NCBI GenBank assembly: GCA_022113835.1
Contig: JAILWY010000015.1
Location: 7,230,501 to 7,294,500 of the forward strand
Direction of reading: 5' to 3'
Source: Atopsyche davidsoni
Lineage: Eukaryota; Arthropoda; Insecta; Trichoptera; Hydrobiosidae
Length of the DNA stretch: 64,000 nucleotides
Shown one piece after another: positions 50,373 to 62,760 of this stretch (position 1 is its first letter; every line of letters starts with the position of its first letter). The position numbers and the translations under genes are program-made. A model generated the notes under the pieces. It saw nothing but the letters and a program-made list of their open reading frames with translations. It was not told where the DNA came from and made no database searches.

Positions 50373-51520
50373 GTAGGACCTTTACCGACTACCGTTGACG
50401 GTGATATTGACGAACAAAATCAGAACCTCAACTTGGCTGAATATAATAATTCTCAATTTACACCCTATGAATTAATCGGTGGTTGTAATTATGCTAATGC
50501 AAGGGCTCACCGCAGCACACCCCTGTGCAATATATTACTGTTTTGAAAAAACAGCTTTAAAGACCCGCTTTTTTATGGTTATCAGTCTGAAATTTAGATA
50601 ACACTATTAAAAATTGTTTAATTTAACCACCAATGATTAATTAGCAAAATTACGTTTAAGCAACATATGTGATGTATTGGACAGGTTAGCTGTCACTGCT
50701 TATTTTAATTGATCTTAAAGAATTCGGGTAGTATCTGGCTTAGCACCAATAATAGCAGATTTATGTAGCAGTTTAACATCTCGGTATTATGTTTATATGT
50801 TTTAAAAGGTAAAAAAATCGATCAACGCAGCCACATTATGAAATGATACAAAGTGGTTTTCTCTTACTGTTGCCAACTGCCAACCCGACCATAAATATAA
50901 GTTTTGTTATTTAGATTTGTCACACTTTAAAATCAAGGTGAAACTAGAAATAATATGTTATTGTAAGAACGATAACTACCACACAAGGGTGGAGTTAGTA
51001 ATGAAGTGTTGTACTTCTACTATAAATTGTGAAAACACACGTGTCTCACCACTAAAGAATGTGACCGGAATTTTATCTTTAAAGTCTTGCACACGTGCAA
51101 GTGATAAACGTCTTTGTTTAAAAGCCGATCTCGATAATTTTGTATAATTTAGATAACTGAAGTTAGTTTTATGATGGGCGTGGACACGGATTTTTTTATA
51201 GTTTTCGTTGATTGTAAAATATAATTAAGATAACTGAGCGTGTGAACTTGTAAACATGTTCTTCTTTATGATTACTAATATTCGCGAACTTTGGCGAATT
51301 CGTAAATTAACCCAGACGAAATCAATCGGCTGCTTTAAGCCTTCGTTAAAGAGAAGAATACTTGGCGGCCGTCACCGACACTTACACAACATACTTTATT
51401 ATCACGCACGAAAATTACAGATATACACAATTAATCACTCATTAAGGACTATATATCCGTAATCCATGCTTTTGGTTGATATTTTGCCTAAAATTTACCG
51501 CACCAATTACAAAAAAAGAT

Positions 51521-51630
51521 GCAAAAAGTTAGATATATTCCTTCTTATTAACAAGATATACTTATTTATTACCTTAATTGACTTGAGAAATATATGTTTT
51601 CCTGAGTGAAGTTGAGACATTTAGGAGTTC
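51521..51630. repeat. Dispersed repeat, copy 1
   Basis: Begins GCAAAAAGTTAGATATATTC and stays similar, with gaps, to 62645-62760 (GCAAAAAGTTAGATACATTC) through a shared TTTTCC-GA-TGAAGT block. About 110 bp of diverged similarity in the same orientation. Family unknown. Confidence 0.45.
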
Positions 51631-52225
51631 ATAAAAAATATGTTACAAAAAACCTGAACATAAAAATTAACATGTAAACTTATCGCATAGGAAGAGTTTT
51701 AATAAGCGTATAAAACGTAGGAAATCCGACTAAATCACGCAATTTAATGAAATCTCTCACGTTTATAATTCTACACAAACAGTAAAAACTACTTGAAATT
51801 AACATTTGAAATCGCCAGCTTATTTGCGCACGAACCGAGTATCTACCCTTGTGTCAATAATATACTTTATCTAATGCTCACCACTGGTGGCCTGCACACC
51901 TCATGCGTCCATAATCGATAAGGTATTTCCATATTTACTATAGGTGCGCGATTATAAAATATGTTTGCAACTATGAATTTTCATAAAAATATATTTATTT
52001 TAAATTGGATTTTTGGATTCCGTTAAAACGATGTCGGGTTGCATAGACGGAAGGACCCGCACTTCAATGATTAAGGGGAACGAGACTCCTCGTCTATTCT
52101 CGGTCGGCCATTACGGGGGCCATTAGAAATGCTCTGATCCGAAGATATGTAAACATGAGAAAAACACAGGCGGTCGGGCGCGGGACAATAATGCAGCAAG
52201 AAGCGTATAAATTAACACGCTCCGG

Positions 52226-55200
52226 GCATTCCCGGCGTGCATACATGGATTGCATGCCCCGGGTATCTCACACTTTGATTGGTTTACTTTTTCAACGGAT
52301 GTTCATATTTTAACAACGCAATATTTTATGAGTTGGAAATCAAAATCATCAATCAAGTGTCTGAAATTATTTTTTTAAACAACTTGCAATGGCATCGCAT
52401 TAGCCAATAGCGACAATGAATTTTGATGTTATTTATTTTTAAAAAAATGCAATGCACTGTCAATACAAATCGCTTGCCGCAGAACTGAAGCAGGGACTAC
52501 AAAAAATATTATTAATTTTAATATCAAACACGTTACTCAAAAAAGCGGGATCAAGAGGTGGACTTGGTCTCCATGAAACGGTGAATTTTTAACGTCGCGC
52601 ATACGGCACGAATGCTACTCGCCTCGCTCTGAGGTCGCGGCTCGTCTGGCACATTTCTATCGTATTCAAATAAACGGCGGTGTCGACACCTCCGTTACAA
52701 AATCGGCACCGCCGCGATCGTGAATCTTGTCACCTGCGCGACGCACGCTCGGCCAAAATCTAACGTGACTTTCGCTTTTGATATCGGGGACTGCCATGAC
52801 ATCCTGCGAGCGCATCCGGCGGGCCGCGGGCTCTTCCCACGCCGGGGGCGCCGGAAACGGCCCAGGTGTGCCCCAACTCCCAATCGGAGCCCCGGACGTG
52901 GCTCCCCGGAGCTCGTTCCCCGGGACGCAGGCACCGGCGAGGCGTCAGTCTCCCGGCAGACAATCATTTGGATGACACCCGAGACGCAGCTGGCCTACTC
53001 TTATCCGAGCTCGGATGCTTCAGTGGAATAAATATTAGGGGAAGATTTTATACAATGCCAAACATAATTCATTTACTTGATGTATTTGAACATAGTTTTA
53101 TAATTTATATTATAGTTCGATACCGTGAGGCTTGTGGTAGAGGCATTGTGATTATTAATTTTACTCGGTTGAAATTTCTACCACGAAAAGAAAGGAGTCA
53201 TGACTAACGCCACGTTGAAGCGGCACTCGGCGGGCACGTCCTAATACAATTTTATTGTTCGCGTGTGCATGAGTACTACACGCACCGTAGTCCAGTGAAA
53301 ACACCGCCGGTCATTCCACGTCGGTCCCGGTGCTTCTGGATCGTGGGAACCCGTCCATCCATTATCCAAACCGCACAGCCGTCCACGGCAGCCGACAGTG
53401 TATAGTGTATAATATTCCCAGAAGTCTTCATCGAGGAGCGTCTATCCCGAGGATTGTCTGCGTGCTTTTAATTTTCAATGTCGAAGTTGTGAGGATTTTT
53501 TGAGGAGTCAACAATAGATAGTGATATTGGTGCATTATGTGTGACTTGTCTCTTTAAACCAGGGTGCACTCTAGAAACCGCAATGGATGAAAGAAAAGAA
53601 ATCTTTTGAATTTTTATTTTCTTACCAATACAGATTTTAATATTAATACCCTGCTTTATGATTAATGAAGATAAATAAATAAATTTATTAAAATAACACA
53701 ATTACTACAATTGGAAATAATGATTTTTTTTTTAATTATTTCTTTTTAAAAATTTAAATAAAGACAATATGTCTGCTATTGCAAGGATATTTCACCTAAA
53801 CCAACCACTAGTATATTTTTATTTTAGATACAACCTAAACACATAAATATGTATAAACATACATATTAAGAACCGACGCGCACGCAGATTTTTTTCTCAG
53901 AATCGATCTGAATCTCACAAATGGTAATCTGGGCGCGAAGTGAGTGCCCGATTCCAAAAAAAGCAATTTAAAATGTTTTGAACAGTACACGCCTTAAATC
54001 TTTTATCTACGACCTGTCTTCCTCCTCGGTGATTTCTTCGAATCGTTCATAAATCATGAATCATACCTTCTTTTAATTCGGATGAACAATCGTTTCCAGG
54101 ATATCTTTCATTATTGCGAACGATAATATTTACTATCTTTTCAATTGTCACGAACGTGAAAAAAATAATTTAAAAAAGCACTACTGCTAATCTTAATCTT
54201 GTGAGTGTGAAATTTTATTACTCCGAATTCAAAAGAAGCAGGCGTCTGGAACCGGCGGTCGTGAGAGCGAGCCTCGGAGCAATAAATTAACCTTTAAATC
54301 GACACACATACCGCGGAGTAAAATTCCAGTAGCCGATAACACGTACCGAGCGCAGACGGAAAACCTGCATTCCCAGATCCCCGCCCCCCGCGCCGCGCAC
54401 CGCGGGGCCTTAAAAAATAAAAATTATTTATCATACGCGAGCGGCCGGACGTCTACATTTTAATTCACCATTAGCCGGCCGTAAAGTACCCCGCGCCCCG
54501 CAGCCCCGCAGCCCCGCAGCCCCGCAGTCCCGCCGCCCTCGGGAGCGTCCTGCGGGGTGGGGGCGGTGGCGGTGGCGTTCGCGCTAACCTCAGAGCTCGT
54601 GGCTACTTTTTGCTTACATCACATTTTCATTGTTGCACGCACGTGCGCAGCCATTATCTAAGGATGATAGTTCAATTGATAGAATTCGAGTTGTCTGCTT
54701 CCGCGTGTTTCAGCGCAAGCATGCGAGGAATCTTTGAAATCGTTCGCTTCCGCAACTGCATTGCGCATCCAACTGCACCGCTGCAGGCTGTGTCCCACTG
54801 AAATACGTACATTTTTAATATCATCAAACGTATAAATATTTATATATTTAAAAATAGTGTTCCACTGTGAGATCATCTGTCATCTGATCGATCGACGGGA
54901 AGGTGTAGCCTCGCACCTGTCGTTTGTCACACCTTTGATGTGATAATTCTAACGCTCGTTCGCGCTAACACATGGCTTTTGTATTGCCTTATATAACGCG
55001 GCATTGAAATCACAATCACACCGTGACACACGAGCACGCGTAGTGGCGCATAGCATCTTCGGCGAGTGACCCTGGGAACTATCAAACTGCTCTGGACGGT
55101 ATTCCGATCACGCTCCCGACGACGACGGACTGCTTCTGATGATGAAGAGAATTCGCTGCCCAAAGGGAACTAGCTCTCTCAAGAAAACTTCTTGCAGGTC

Positions 55201-55977
55201 TGGCCATTTTCAAAACTATTTTGACAGCACTGCTAGTGGTCCCACAAAAGTCGTCACGATATGCTAAATTAGAAATTGCATCAGAATAAAAAAAAGTCAA
55301 TGTAGGAAGTGTTTCTCCGTGGAATCTCGTCTCCAAGGTTTCAATAAATTACTTATTTCGTTCAACAATGCTATGAATTAATGAGGTCGGTTCGGGCGCC
55401 CGTCGCGTTTTCGCAAAACGAATCCTAAATAATAGCGTTTGTTTATCATAATGAACTGACACATAAACAAATACATAAAAAAAATAATGTATACAAACAC
55501 GCGGCGCGCAAACGTTTGAGGGCCACAGGCTCCGGAATGCACGGAGAAGGTTGCGCAGTGCCCTTGTGCGGCCTCAGAGACCACCAATCCGTGGCCCGCG
55601 ATGATCGTATTTATTTTATAAATTGTATTTTTTACAACATGCTAATTTAGTCGGGCTTAATTCACGGATCTCCAATTGGAAGCGGTCGCCCGGGAACAGG
55701 TTTTGAACCACGCTTGCACGGTGTAGTATATTTATGATTACCTCGCGAGAGCCGCATCCGCGCGTATGCGTATTCGTATGATATTTCCTCCCTCCGCCCG
55801 CCCAGTTTGGTTTCGAATTGCCCTTGGAAAACCTTTTTGGCCCAAAAGTGCGGCCTTCGAGCACTACTTGTTTACAAACAGACGGCTCGCCGTGGCGGCG
55901 GGTCGGATAAAAAGCATCGCTAGGATTATTTGCGATGTCCACATGCGCATAAATTAAAGCCTTTTTGTGCGCATTCC
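52226..55977. promoter_or_regulatory. TEAD/Scalloped-type motif group 6
   Basis: Heptamers at 52226, 54367, 55534 and 55971, with a weaker TCATTCCA at 53311. Each sits in or next to a CpG-rich patch of intron 3. Confidence 0.45.
54498..54530. repeat. 8-bp tandem repeat GCAGCCCC
   Basis: Four copies in a row in a CpG-rich patch of kibra intron 3, followed by diverged C-rich sequence and a GGGGTGGGGGCGGTGGCGG tract. No coding role. Confidence 0.7.
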
Positions 55978-58654
55978 TCGGCAGTTGTTAAAAGGTTGAC
56001 GCGCCGGTGTTTGTATTGTGCTCGCGCAAAAACGACCCGTGCCATACTGCGCGACCCGGCGGAAACTTCTGCCGTTCTGCTGAATGTATTGCGGCGATAT
56101 GTTGCGAGTCAATCGCCACTCGGATGTGTTGACTCGTTCATTTTTTTTTAACAATTAAATACACATTCCAAACAGCACGATAACAAAAATATTTATCCGC
56201 TTTTACCAATAAATGATATTTTTTGTACAAGGAATGTTTTATTGTGATTAGCCAAATAATATCGCGTTCGCCTCTCTCACTCGCGTTCAACAAACAGTCT
56301 ATCGTTTTGTAACCCTTTGAAAGATAAGCATAAAACATTTTTACTAAAAATATAGTCATTCAGAATGAAATCATTACCTTGGCGTTCATTTGGATCGAGT
56401 ATAGCAAAGAATGTGGCTAATTACCCCCGGTAGGTGTCGAGGTGGCCCGGAGGCGGCGCCGAGGATGCAGCAATGTAAAAAGAAGGGAGCGAACTGGAGA
56501 GGAGCGCGCGCCGAGACTGCTTTGTGATGATCTTAACGTATTATTTATCATGCACCGAATTCCACAGCGGTGACCGAAAACCACACGAGAATTCACAAAT
56601 ATATTTTTTACTGCGCCAACATTTACCACACAGCCCACTTAAAAAAAATACAAAAAAAAAAATAATACGCGGCGATCCCTCGCTATCCGCGAGGCTCCGT
56701 TTCGCGGACATGCAAAAAAATAAAATAACAAGGACTGTGTAAAAGTTTGAAAAGTTATAGTGCGAATAGAAAATGAAATAATTTGGGCAGTATAAATATT
56801 TTATTTCAGAGTGCACGCTGCACTTATTTATACTTGCCAGTAGCTTACACATAAGCTAGATATATTGCAATAACGTAGTCATTGGCCACAATTATGTTTC
56901 ATTTTTATTGCGGAATTTTTTTAGGCCGTCGTGTGTGCTGCAATTTTTCAATATTTCGCTCTGCTAGATTTGTATGCATTATTCAAGAGACACTTGAAAG
57001 TATTTCTTTCAAAGAATGCCTCGAAAACTGTAATCACGCCTGTAATGACTGTAATGTGGACGCGCGTCCAAAAAGGATCACCTCTTACATTTGGATTGTT
57101 AAACCACTACACTGGGATATCAATCTATCATTTTCTTTTCCAGTGAACAAAGCATTGTCGGTTAAATTATGTGGGATTCTTTGAATTCCTTTTTTTTTTT
57201 TTTACTAATAATACTTGGTTACCAAATGTACTTCAATTGACCCACGGTTGTTTGCCTTATTTGCTCATTCACATGCAAAGCTTGTACGAGAGGTAACATG
57301 TAAGCCAGTCGTCTTATCCGGATTGGCATATTTTTGTACGTGTTCTTAGTGATGTCGACACCGCGGATAACAAGGGGTCATTCGTACATTGCTAAAAACA
57401 ATGCTTTGATAACACAATCAATCTTTAATGTTTTATTGTTATAAACAATATTTTGGATTTATAACGTGTTATATTAAAATTTCCAACTATTCTTTGATAA
57501 TTTCAGTGGGCGCTTATTTATATATATATTGTTACTTCTTGCCTAATGCCTCTTCTCAGAGGAGAATGGTGACCATCTCTCTGTACATATATTTTTACTA
57601 ATTTGGCTGTGATGGGTTAATTTCCCGATGCTTATTTTTCCTTGTATTTTGTTACAAGTGTGCACAATGGAATCCGCGGATAACGAGGGCCCGCCCTCGC
57701 TATCCCTCCCCCCGCCCCGGTCCATCTCCGCGAGCGTAATTATATGAAATTTGTTAGCCGCCGAATCAAACATCACACTCCTCCCCGCGGCCGCTTCTAG
57801 GAAGGCCCGCATCCCCGCATCCCCCGCATCCCCCTCATCCCCCGCCACGGGCCGCGACTCCCGCGGTAGCCGGGCGGGTGATTTATCGCGCAGGCTCCCC
57901 GGGCGACGAGCGGGTCCTCGCCTTGATTTATCTCCCTCGCGCTGCAGACTTCATCTGCGGGACCTCTCCGGCCCGACGCTGGGATTCGCGCGGTTTTTTG
58001 CTGCGACCCTCGTCTCCCGCGCCGGTTTCCTCTGTCACGGCGGGCACACTATCAATCGGGGGGGGTTCTTATTTTTCGGCTATTTTTTTTAATTCGGAGT
58101 GATTTATTAATTGTATTCTGAAATTGAGATTAACTGTTCAATTTAACGATAGGAAAGCTTCGAATTCCTCGGATCTGCTCCTCGCGCCTTCGGTGATGAC
58201 GTGCTAATGTAGGATCGCTCCTGCGATCTTGCGGTTTTTTTAACAATGGAAAAAATTCGATTGCCTTTTATTGTTTTTAAATATCATTGTATATGCTCGT
58301 CGGTAGCGGCGAGTGGGTTTTGGCGCAGAGAAAGCTTCTGTTCCATAGGACTCTCGAGTCAAATGTTCTCGAAAACCCACTGCTTTCTGTTTACAAAACA
58401 GTAGTAACTCGTGTCATAGAAGGTGGGACATCCCTGATGATGTCCTGCGCTGTCGTGATGTTTCTCCGAGATATTCTGTCAGTGCTGGACGAATAGAGGC
58501 TTCGTTCAGAAATTCCAACCGATCCATCATTTCCCGGAATGTTTCCTTGCACCGTTGCCTTTTTTTCACGATTTGCGTTGAAAAATAATGAACCATTCGG
58601 AACGCGATGCGAACGCGATGGAACATATTTCACTTACTAGTATTCCGAGGAGTT

Positions 58655-61600
58655 GGAATGCTAAAATTTTATCATAAATCTGGCTATGACGTATGTAGAT
58701 TCTCTTGCACATTTCCAAGATGCGAAAACAATTCAAATTCTTCACGAGTACTATGAAGACGGATATATTTTTTATGAAATATCATATTTTATTGGTATCA
58801 GAACGAAGCGACGCTTTTCATCGCCCGGGCGTGGATATCGCGGAGTCGCCGCGGTATTCCGTCCACAATCCTCATCGTCGCCCATTAATTATTGCCTACA
58901 CATAGTTCCGATTCCATTGTCTGCTGTATTATGAGGCGGTCCGAACACGCGCCCGGCCTTCTGGGTCAAGGCCAGGCGCGATCCTCGTCCAGCGCTCGTC
59001 GTCTTCTCGCATTCCGATGTCCAGGGAGTCGGAGAGCTTGCCCGCCCCGCGGCCGCTCGCCTCCGATCGACGGCCATTGGAAGTAATGTCCAATTAGCAA
59101 TAAGCAGAATTGCAAAACTGCGAGATAAACGCCGGCCGAGATGCCCATTGTTTGTGTACGCAACTGTTAATCTTACCACACGCCGAGCCGGAGGAATGCG
59201 CTAGAACAACACCCAGGATTACCAGCTATTAATACTGGACGGATTCTATATTCTGCCGGTATTTTATTTAAAGAAATACAAATGCGCACATACAGGGAGG
59301 TTTAAACATTTTGCAGGCGTGCATACCACCACATTTCAATAAATCTTGCGTTTAAATACTTTGATTCAATTCGGACCTATATTGGGTTTAAATTATATCC
59401 TAGTAATATTGATCGATAGTTTTTTGTGCATATGCTATAACGAATTTTTGCGTTTTGCATTTGTGTCTGGTTTTTTTCGAATAGCACGCATACAACGTTT
59501 TATTTCAAACTCGTGTTGAAGGAGTGATACACTGTAAAGACTCTAAAACAGGATGTATTCGTTCTTTCTCAGTGTAGTTTCCTTTTTTTTTTTATTTGAA
59601 ATCAGCGAGTTGAAGGTGTTTCCGATGCTCCAAAACACGACCTTCGAATAGGGACAATCTTAGTTCTCAGTGTCTAGTTACTTCGGTCACGCGATCCGAG
59701 CCTTCCCGGAACGTTCCCTAATGATCGTCCCTCCCCCGGTTCCTGGCTCCGTTTCCCTTCGCCGTAATCGCCGCCGTCCAAATTGCAAATTTCGGATCTT
59801 TCCTGGTCAACTTCGGGCACAAAAAACTGCCCGACCTTCGAAGGATGGGCCGGCCCCTGCCGCCCCGCGCAATGGAGGCGCATTCCTCGCGAGGAAAGCG
59901 GTCGGGGCCCCTCGAGCCCTCCTCCTCGCCCTGTGCTCCTCACCACCACAAAATCTACTCATTACCATTTATTGCAATATAAGATTCACGCTCGAACTCC
60001 GCTACTGGCGTGTATTTTATATATATTATATATATATATGAAGGCTGATTTCTTGGCGCCCCTTCCATTCTCGTTGTAAAATTTCTCTATTGTTTATTGA
60101 GTAAGAATAAATATTCCATTGTTTCTGTTTACTATGATAAGTGACCTTGTGCGTAGTTCACACCTGTTGCGTATGTCGTACACATATTTTACTTTACAAT
60201 AGCTTAACAAACAACTGTGTATTATAAAAATAAAAAGTCATTAAATTTTAGTATCAAATTTATGAACACCTTTGCTATTGTTTTTAATTAATACCATCAA
60301 TGTTGAATTAAATTGAAAATAAGCTGTCGGGAGCGAGATTGGTTTTACTGTTCTTCGTTTTGTGTAACCTTAGCTTCAGTGTGACTATTCAATAACGCCA
60401 AATCAAGTTATTAATGCATAAAAAATGTACAAAAAATTAAATTTAAATAATTTATAAAATATTAATGTTTTGTATCAGTTTATACTTGGTTCTCACATAT
60501 GAATATCGCAATGGCGAGTACGGTAGTCCGGGGTTCATGTGACGATATGCAAAGTGGAGCTCGTCCAAGGAATGCAGTTTGATAAAGTGTTATTTGTCCA
60601 TGTCGGGTCCAGCGGCTACCGAATTCGGAGCCGGCTACCTCGTATCCTAAATTCTACCTGACAACCACTCCGAGCACCCGCAATTAGGATTGTTAAATGC
60701 GTTCATTATTCAGATCCTAATACATATTTTTTTCCGTCTCAAGAGGATAGCATAACCTCACCAAGAGAGGCATCCGCCTAATAGAAAATATTCACTCAAA
60801 ACCGTGTTAGACTTTTGGGTGATTTTAAAATGTTATATCTTATTTTTGTCAAGACATTTTTTTGGTATACAAACCTTTACACGACTTGTTTAGATATAAA
60901 TTCGTGTTAACATCTGTTAAGTTGGATAGAATAACATGTAAAAATATATTGGCGTGTGGGGCTCGCACATCGCCCACTCGTAAAATTTTTATAATATTAT
61001 TGACAAATATTAAAATAATATGGTGTAAAGGAGATATATTTTTAGCTCAATTTCGTCGATATGTAACCCTTCATATAACAAAAAAAAAAAAACAGTTTTA
61101 CTAATGTTTACTTGTAAAACACGCATCACATTGTCATCCGAGCATTTAAATATATGTAAATGCTTTGAAAAAAAAAAAAAAAAAAAGCCGTCCACAACAA
61201 CCCGCGCATTATATCACGGCGCGATGCATCTCATGCTGCCTGGAAAAAATAATAAAAGTACAAAAGTATGTTTACGGCCACTATGAACGGGAAGCAAGCG
61301 GGTAACACCGGTGGCGCGTGCGACGGAGACAACCGCGCAACAGGCGCGCGGGTGCGAGCGGGACGGACAACGGGACGGACTGCTGCACGGCCAGAAGGGC
61401 CGAGTGGGTGTTTTGTGTTTTTCGATTATTATTTATACACACTCACGCATTTCTGTCGATACACCTCGTGATTGTATTTTTAGCGGGCAGCAATCCATAC
61501 CTGCTCAAAAACACTAGGCACACTGAATTTCAAGCTATATTAAATTCAAACTAACGTGTACAGCAGCATATATTCAGCACAGCTTTATTCCAAGTCAGGG

Positions 61601-61673
61601 TGTTCGCCCCGGGTGCGTGCGTGGCGTGGCTCGCGTGGCTCGCGTGGCTCGGCGGTGGGCGGCTGCGGAATGC
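58655..61673. promoter_or_regulatory. TEAD/Scalloped-type motif group 7
   Basis: Heptamers at 58655, 59009, 59193, 59880, 60569 and 61667, plus GGAATGT at 58536. Six exact copies in 3 kb make this the second densest group. The flanks vary while the seven bases stay fixed, which is what a protein-binding site rather than a copied repeat would look like. Confidence 0.52.
61606..61652. repeat. GTGGC/TCGCGTGGCT tandem repeat
   Basis: GTGCGTGCGTGG is followed by three copies of the 10-bp unit TCGCGTGGCT, just left of the heptamer at 61667. On the minus strand it translates to a His/Ala/Ser series that is an artefact of the repeat. Confidence 0.65.
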
Positions 61674-62022
61674 GGCCGTGAAGGACGAGGTCGGTCGCCA
61701 GTCAGTCTTAATAAATGTATGAGCGCTGCAGGTACGTGTGCGCCGTGCATACGCTCTCGGGGAACAATGCACGCCCTGGAGTGGTAACCCGACCGGCGCT
61801 GCCAACTCTTGCAGCGTTTTAAATGCTAAATCCGGCCGAGTGATCATTGCCGTTCACAATGGAGACCTCTCGATATGTCAACCCTCTGCAACTACACTTG
61901 ACGCGTCTCACTACAAATCAAAACATCGTTTTTACACGATTCGATCAATAAGCGGTTCAGATTTTATTTTCACGTTTGACTGATACGTATTTACAAAAAA
62001 AAAAACTTATATAAATGTGAAC

Positions 62023-62240
62023 ACTTGAGTGATTTTCCACATTTTTGTTTTTATTAGTGACCGGTTTCGCCAACCTTTCACGTTGGCATTATCATACAGA
62101 GTGATAACTCTGTTAAAGGTTGGCGAAACCGGTCACTAATAAAAACAAAAATGTGGAAAATCACTCAAGTATTTTTATTCAAAATATTAAAATGGAATTC
62201 CACCAAGTACTCTCTGTCAAAAATATTGAATTTCATAAAT
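62023..62240. mobile_element. Hairpin element with perfect 56-bp arms
   Basis: The left arm 62023-62078 (starting ACTTGAGTGATTTTCCAC) and right arm 62115-62170 are perfect reverse complements over all 56 bases, separated by 36 bp. The right side continues with GGAATTCCACCAAGTACTCT, the reverse of the left end of the element at 33.6 kb, so this is a second, rearranged or end-truncated copy of that family. Perfect arms suggest recent formation or gene conversion between arms. Confidence 0.75.
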
Positions 62241-62644
62241 GTGAACTGTAAAATTTTTTTTTGCAGCTCTTGTACTATATAGATGACGAATTGCAATTAT
62301 TAACGACTTGCAACAATGATCGCGTGCAGTTTATGAATGTGGCATCACACTACTGTTTAATTGTCTCATATTTTGCTAAGCAACAAAAAACATCGACAGA
62401 CGGACTCTCACAGACTAAGAAATCGCCTGAAAACAATAATTTTCTGTTTTTTTTTTTTTTTTTAAACACAAAAAAGTGCAAGATTTTTTTTATTAGTTGT
62501 GTGCACTGATATCTATAGAAAGTCGAATGAGACATATTTGTAAGAATGTGTCCTTAAGGGCCAAGTCCCACTTCTCGAGTTTTTTTGATCATTTTCAGGT
62601 CGATTTTGCGAAAAATCGACTGCACTAATCAAAAAAATTTTAAT

Positions 62645-62760
62645 GCAAAAAGTTAGATACATTCTTTCTTCCGAACACAATATATTTTTATTCCTTATAA
62701 ATTTACTATTAATATGATAAATGTGTGTTTTTCCGATTGAAGTGTAGGAATTGTGAGATT
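62645..62760. repeat. Dispersed repeat, copy 2
   Basis: Partner of the repeat at 51521-51630, same orientation, diverged. Just upstream, GGTCGATTTTGCGAAAAATCGAC forms a short palindrome that may belong to the same element. Confidence 0.45.

Noticed and set aside
55082..55336. Minus-strand frame of 84 codons with ordinary amino-acid composition.
   Set aside because: Ends without splice context and shows no recognisable motif; length is within chance for this composition.
58391..58633. Minus-strand frames at 58.4-58.6 kb that look charged and protein-like.
   Set aside because: No family recognised, two frames are open equally, and no supporting splice sites; could be an old element, but this cannot be shown.
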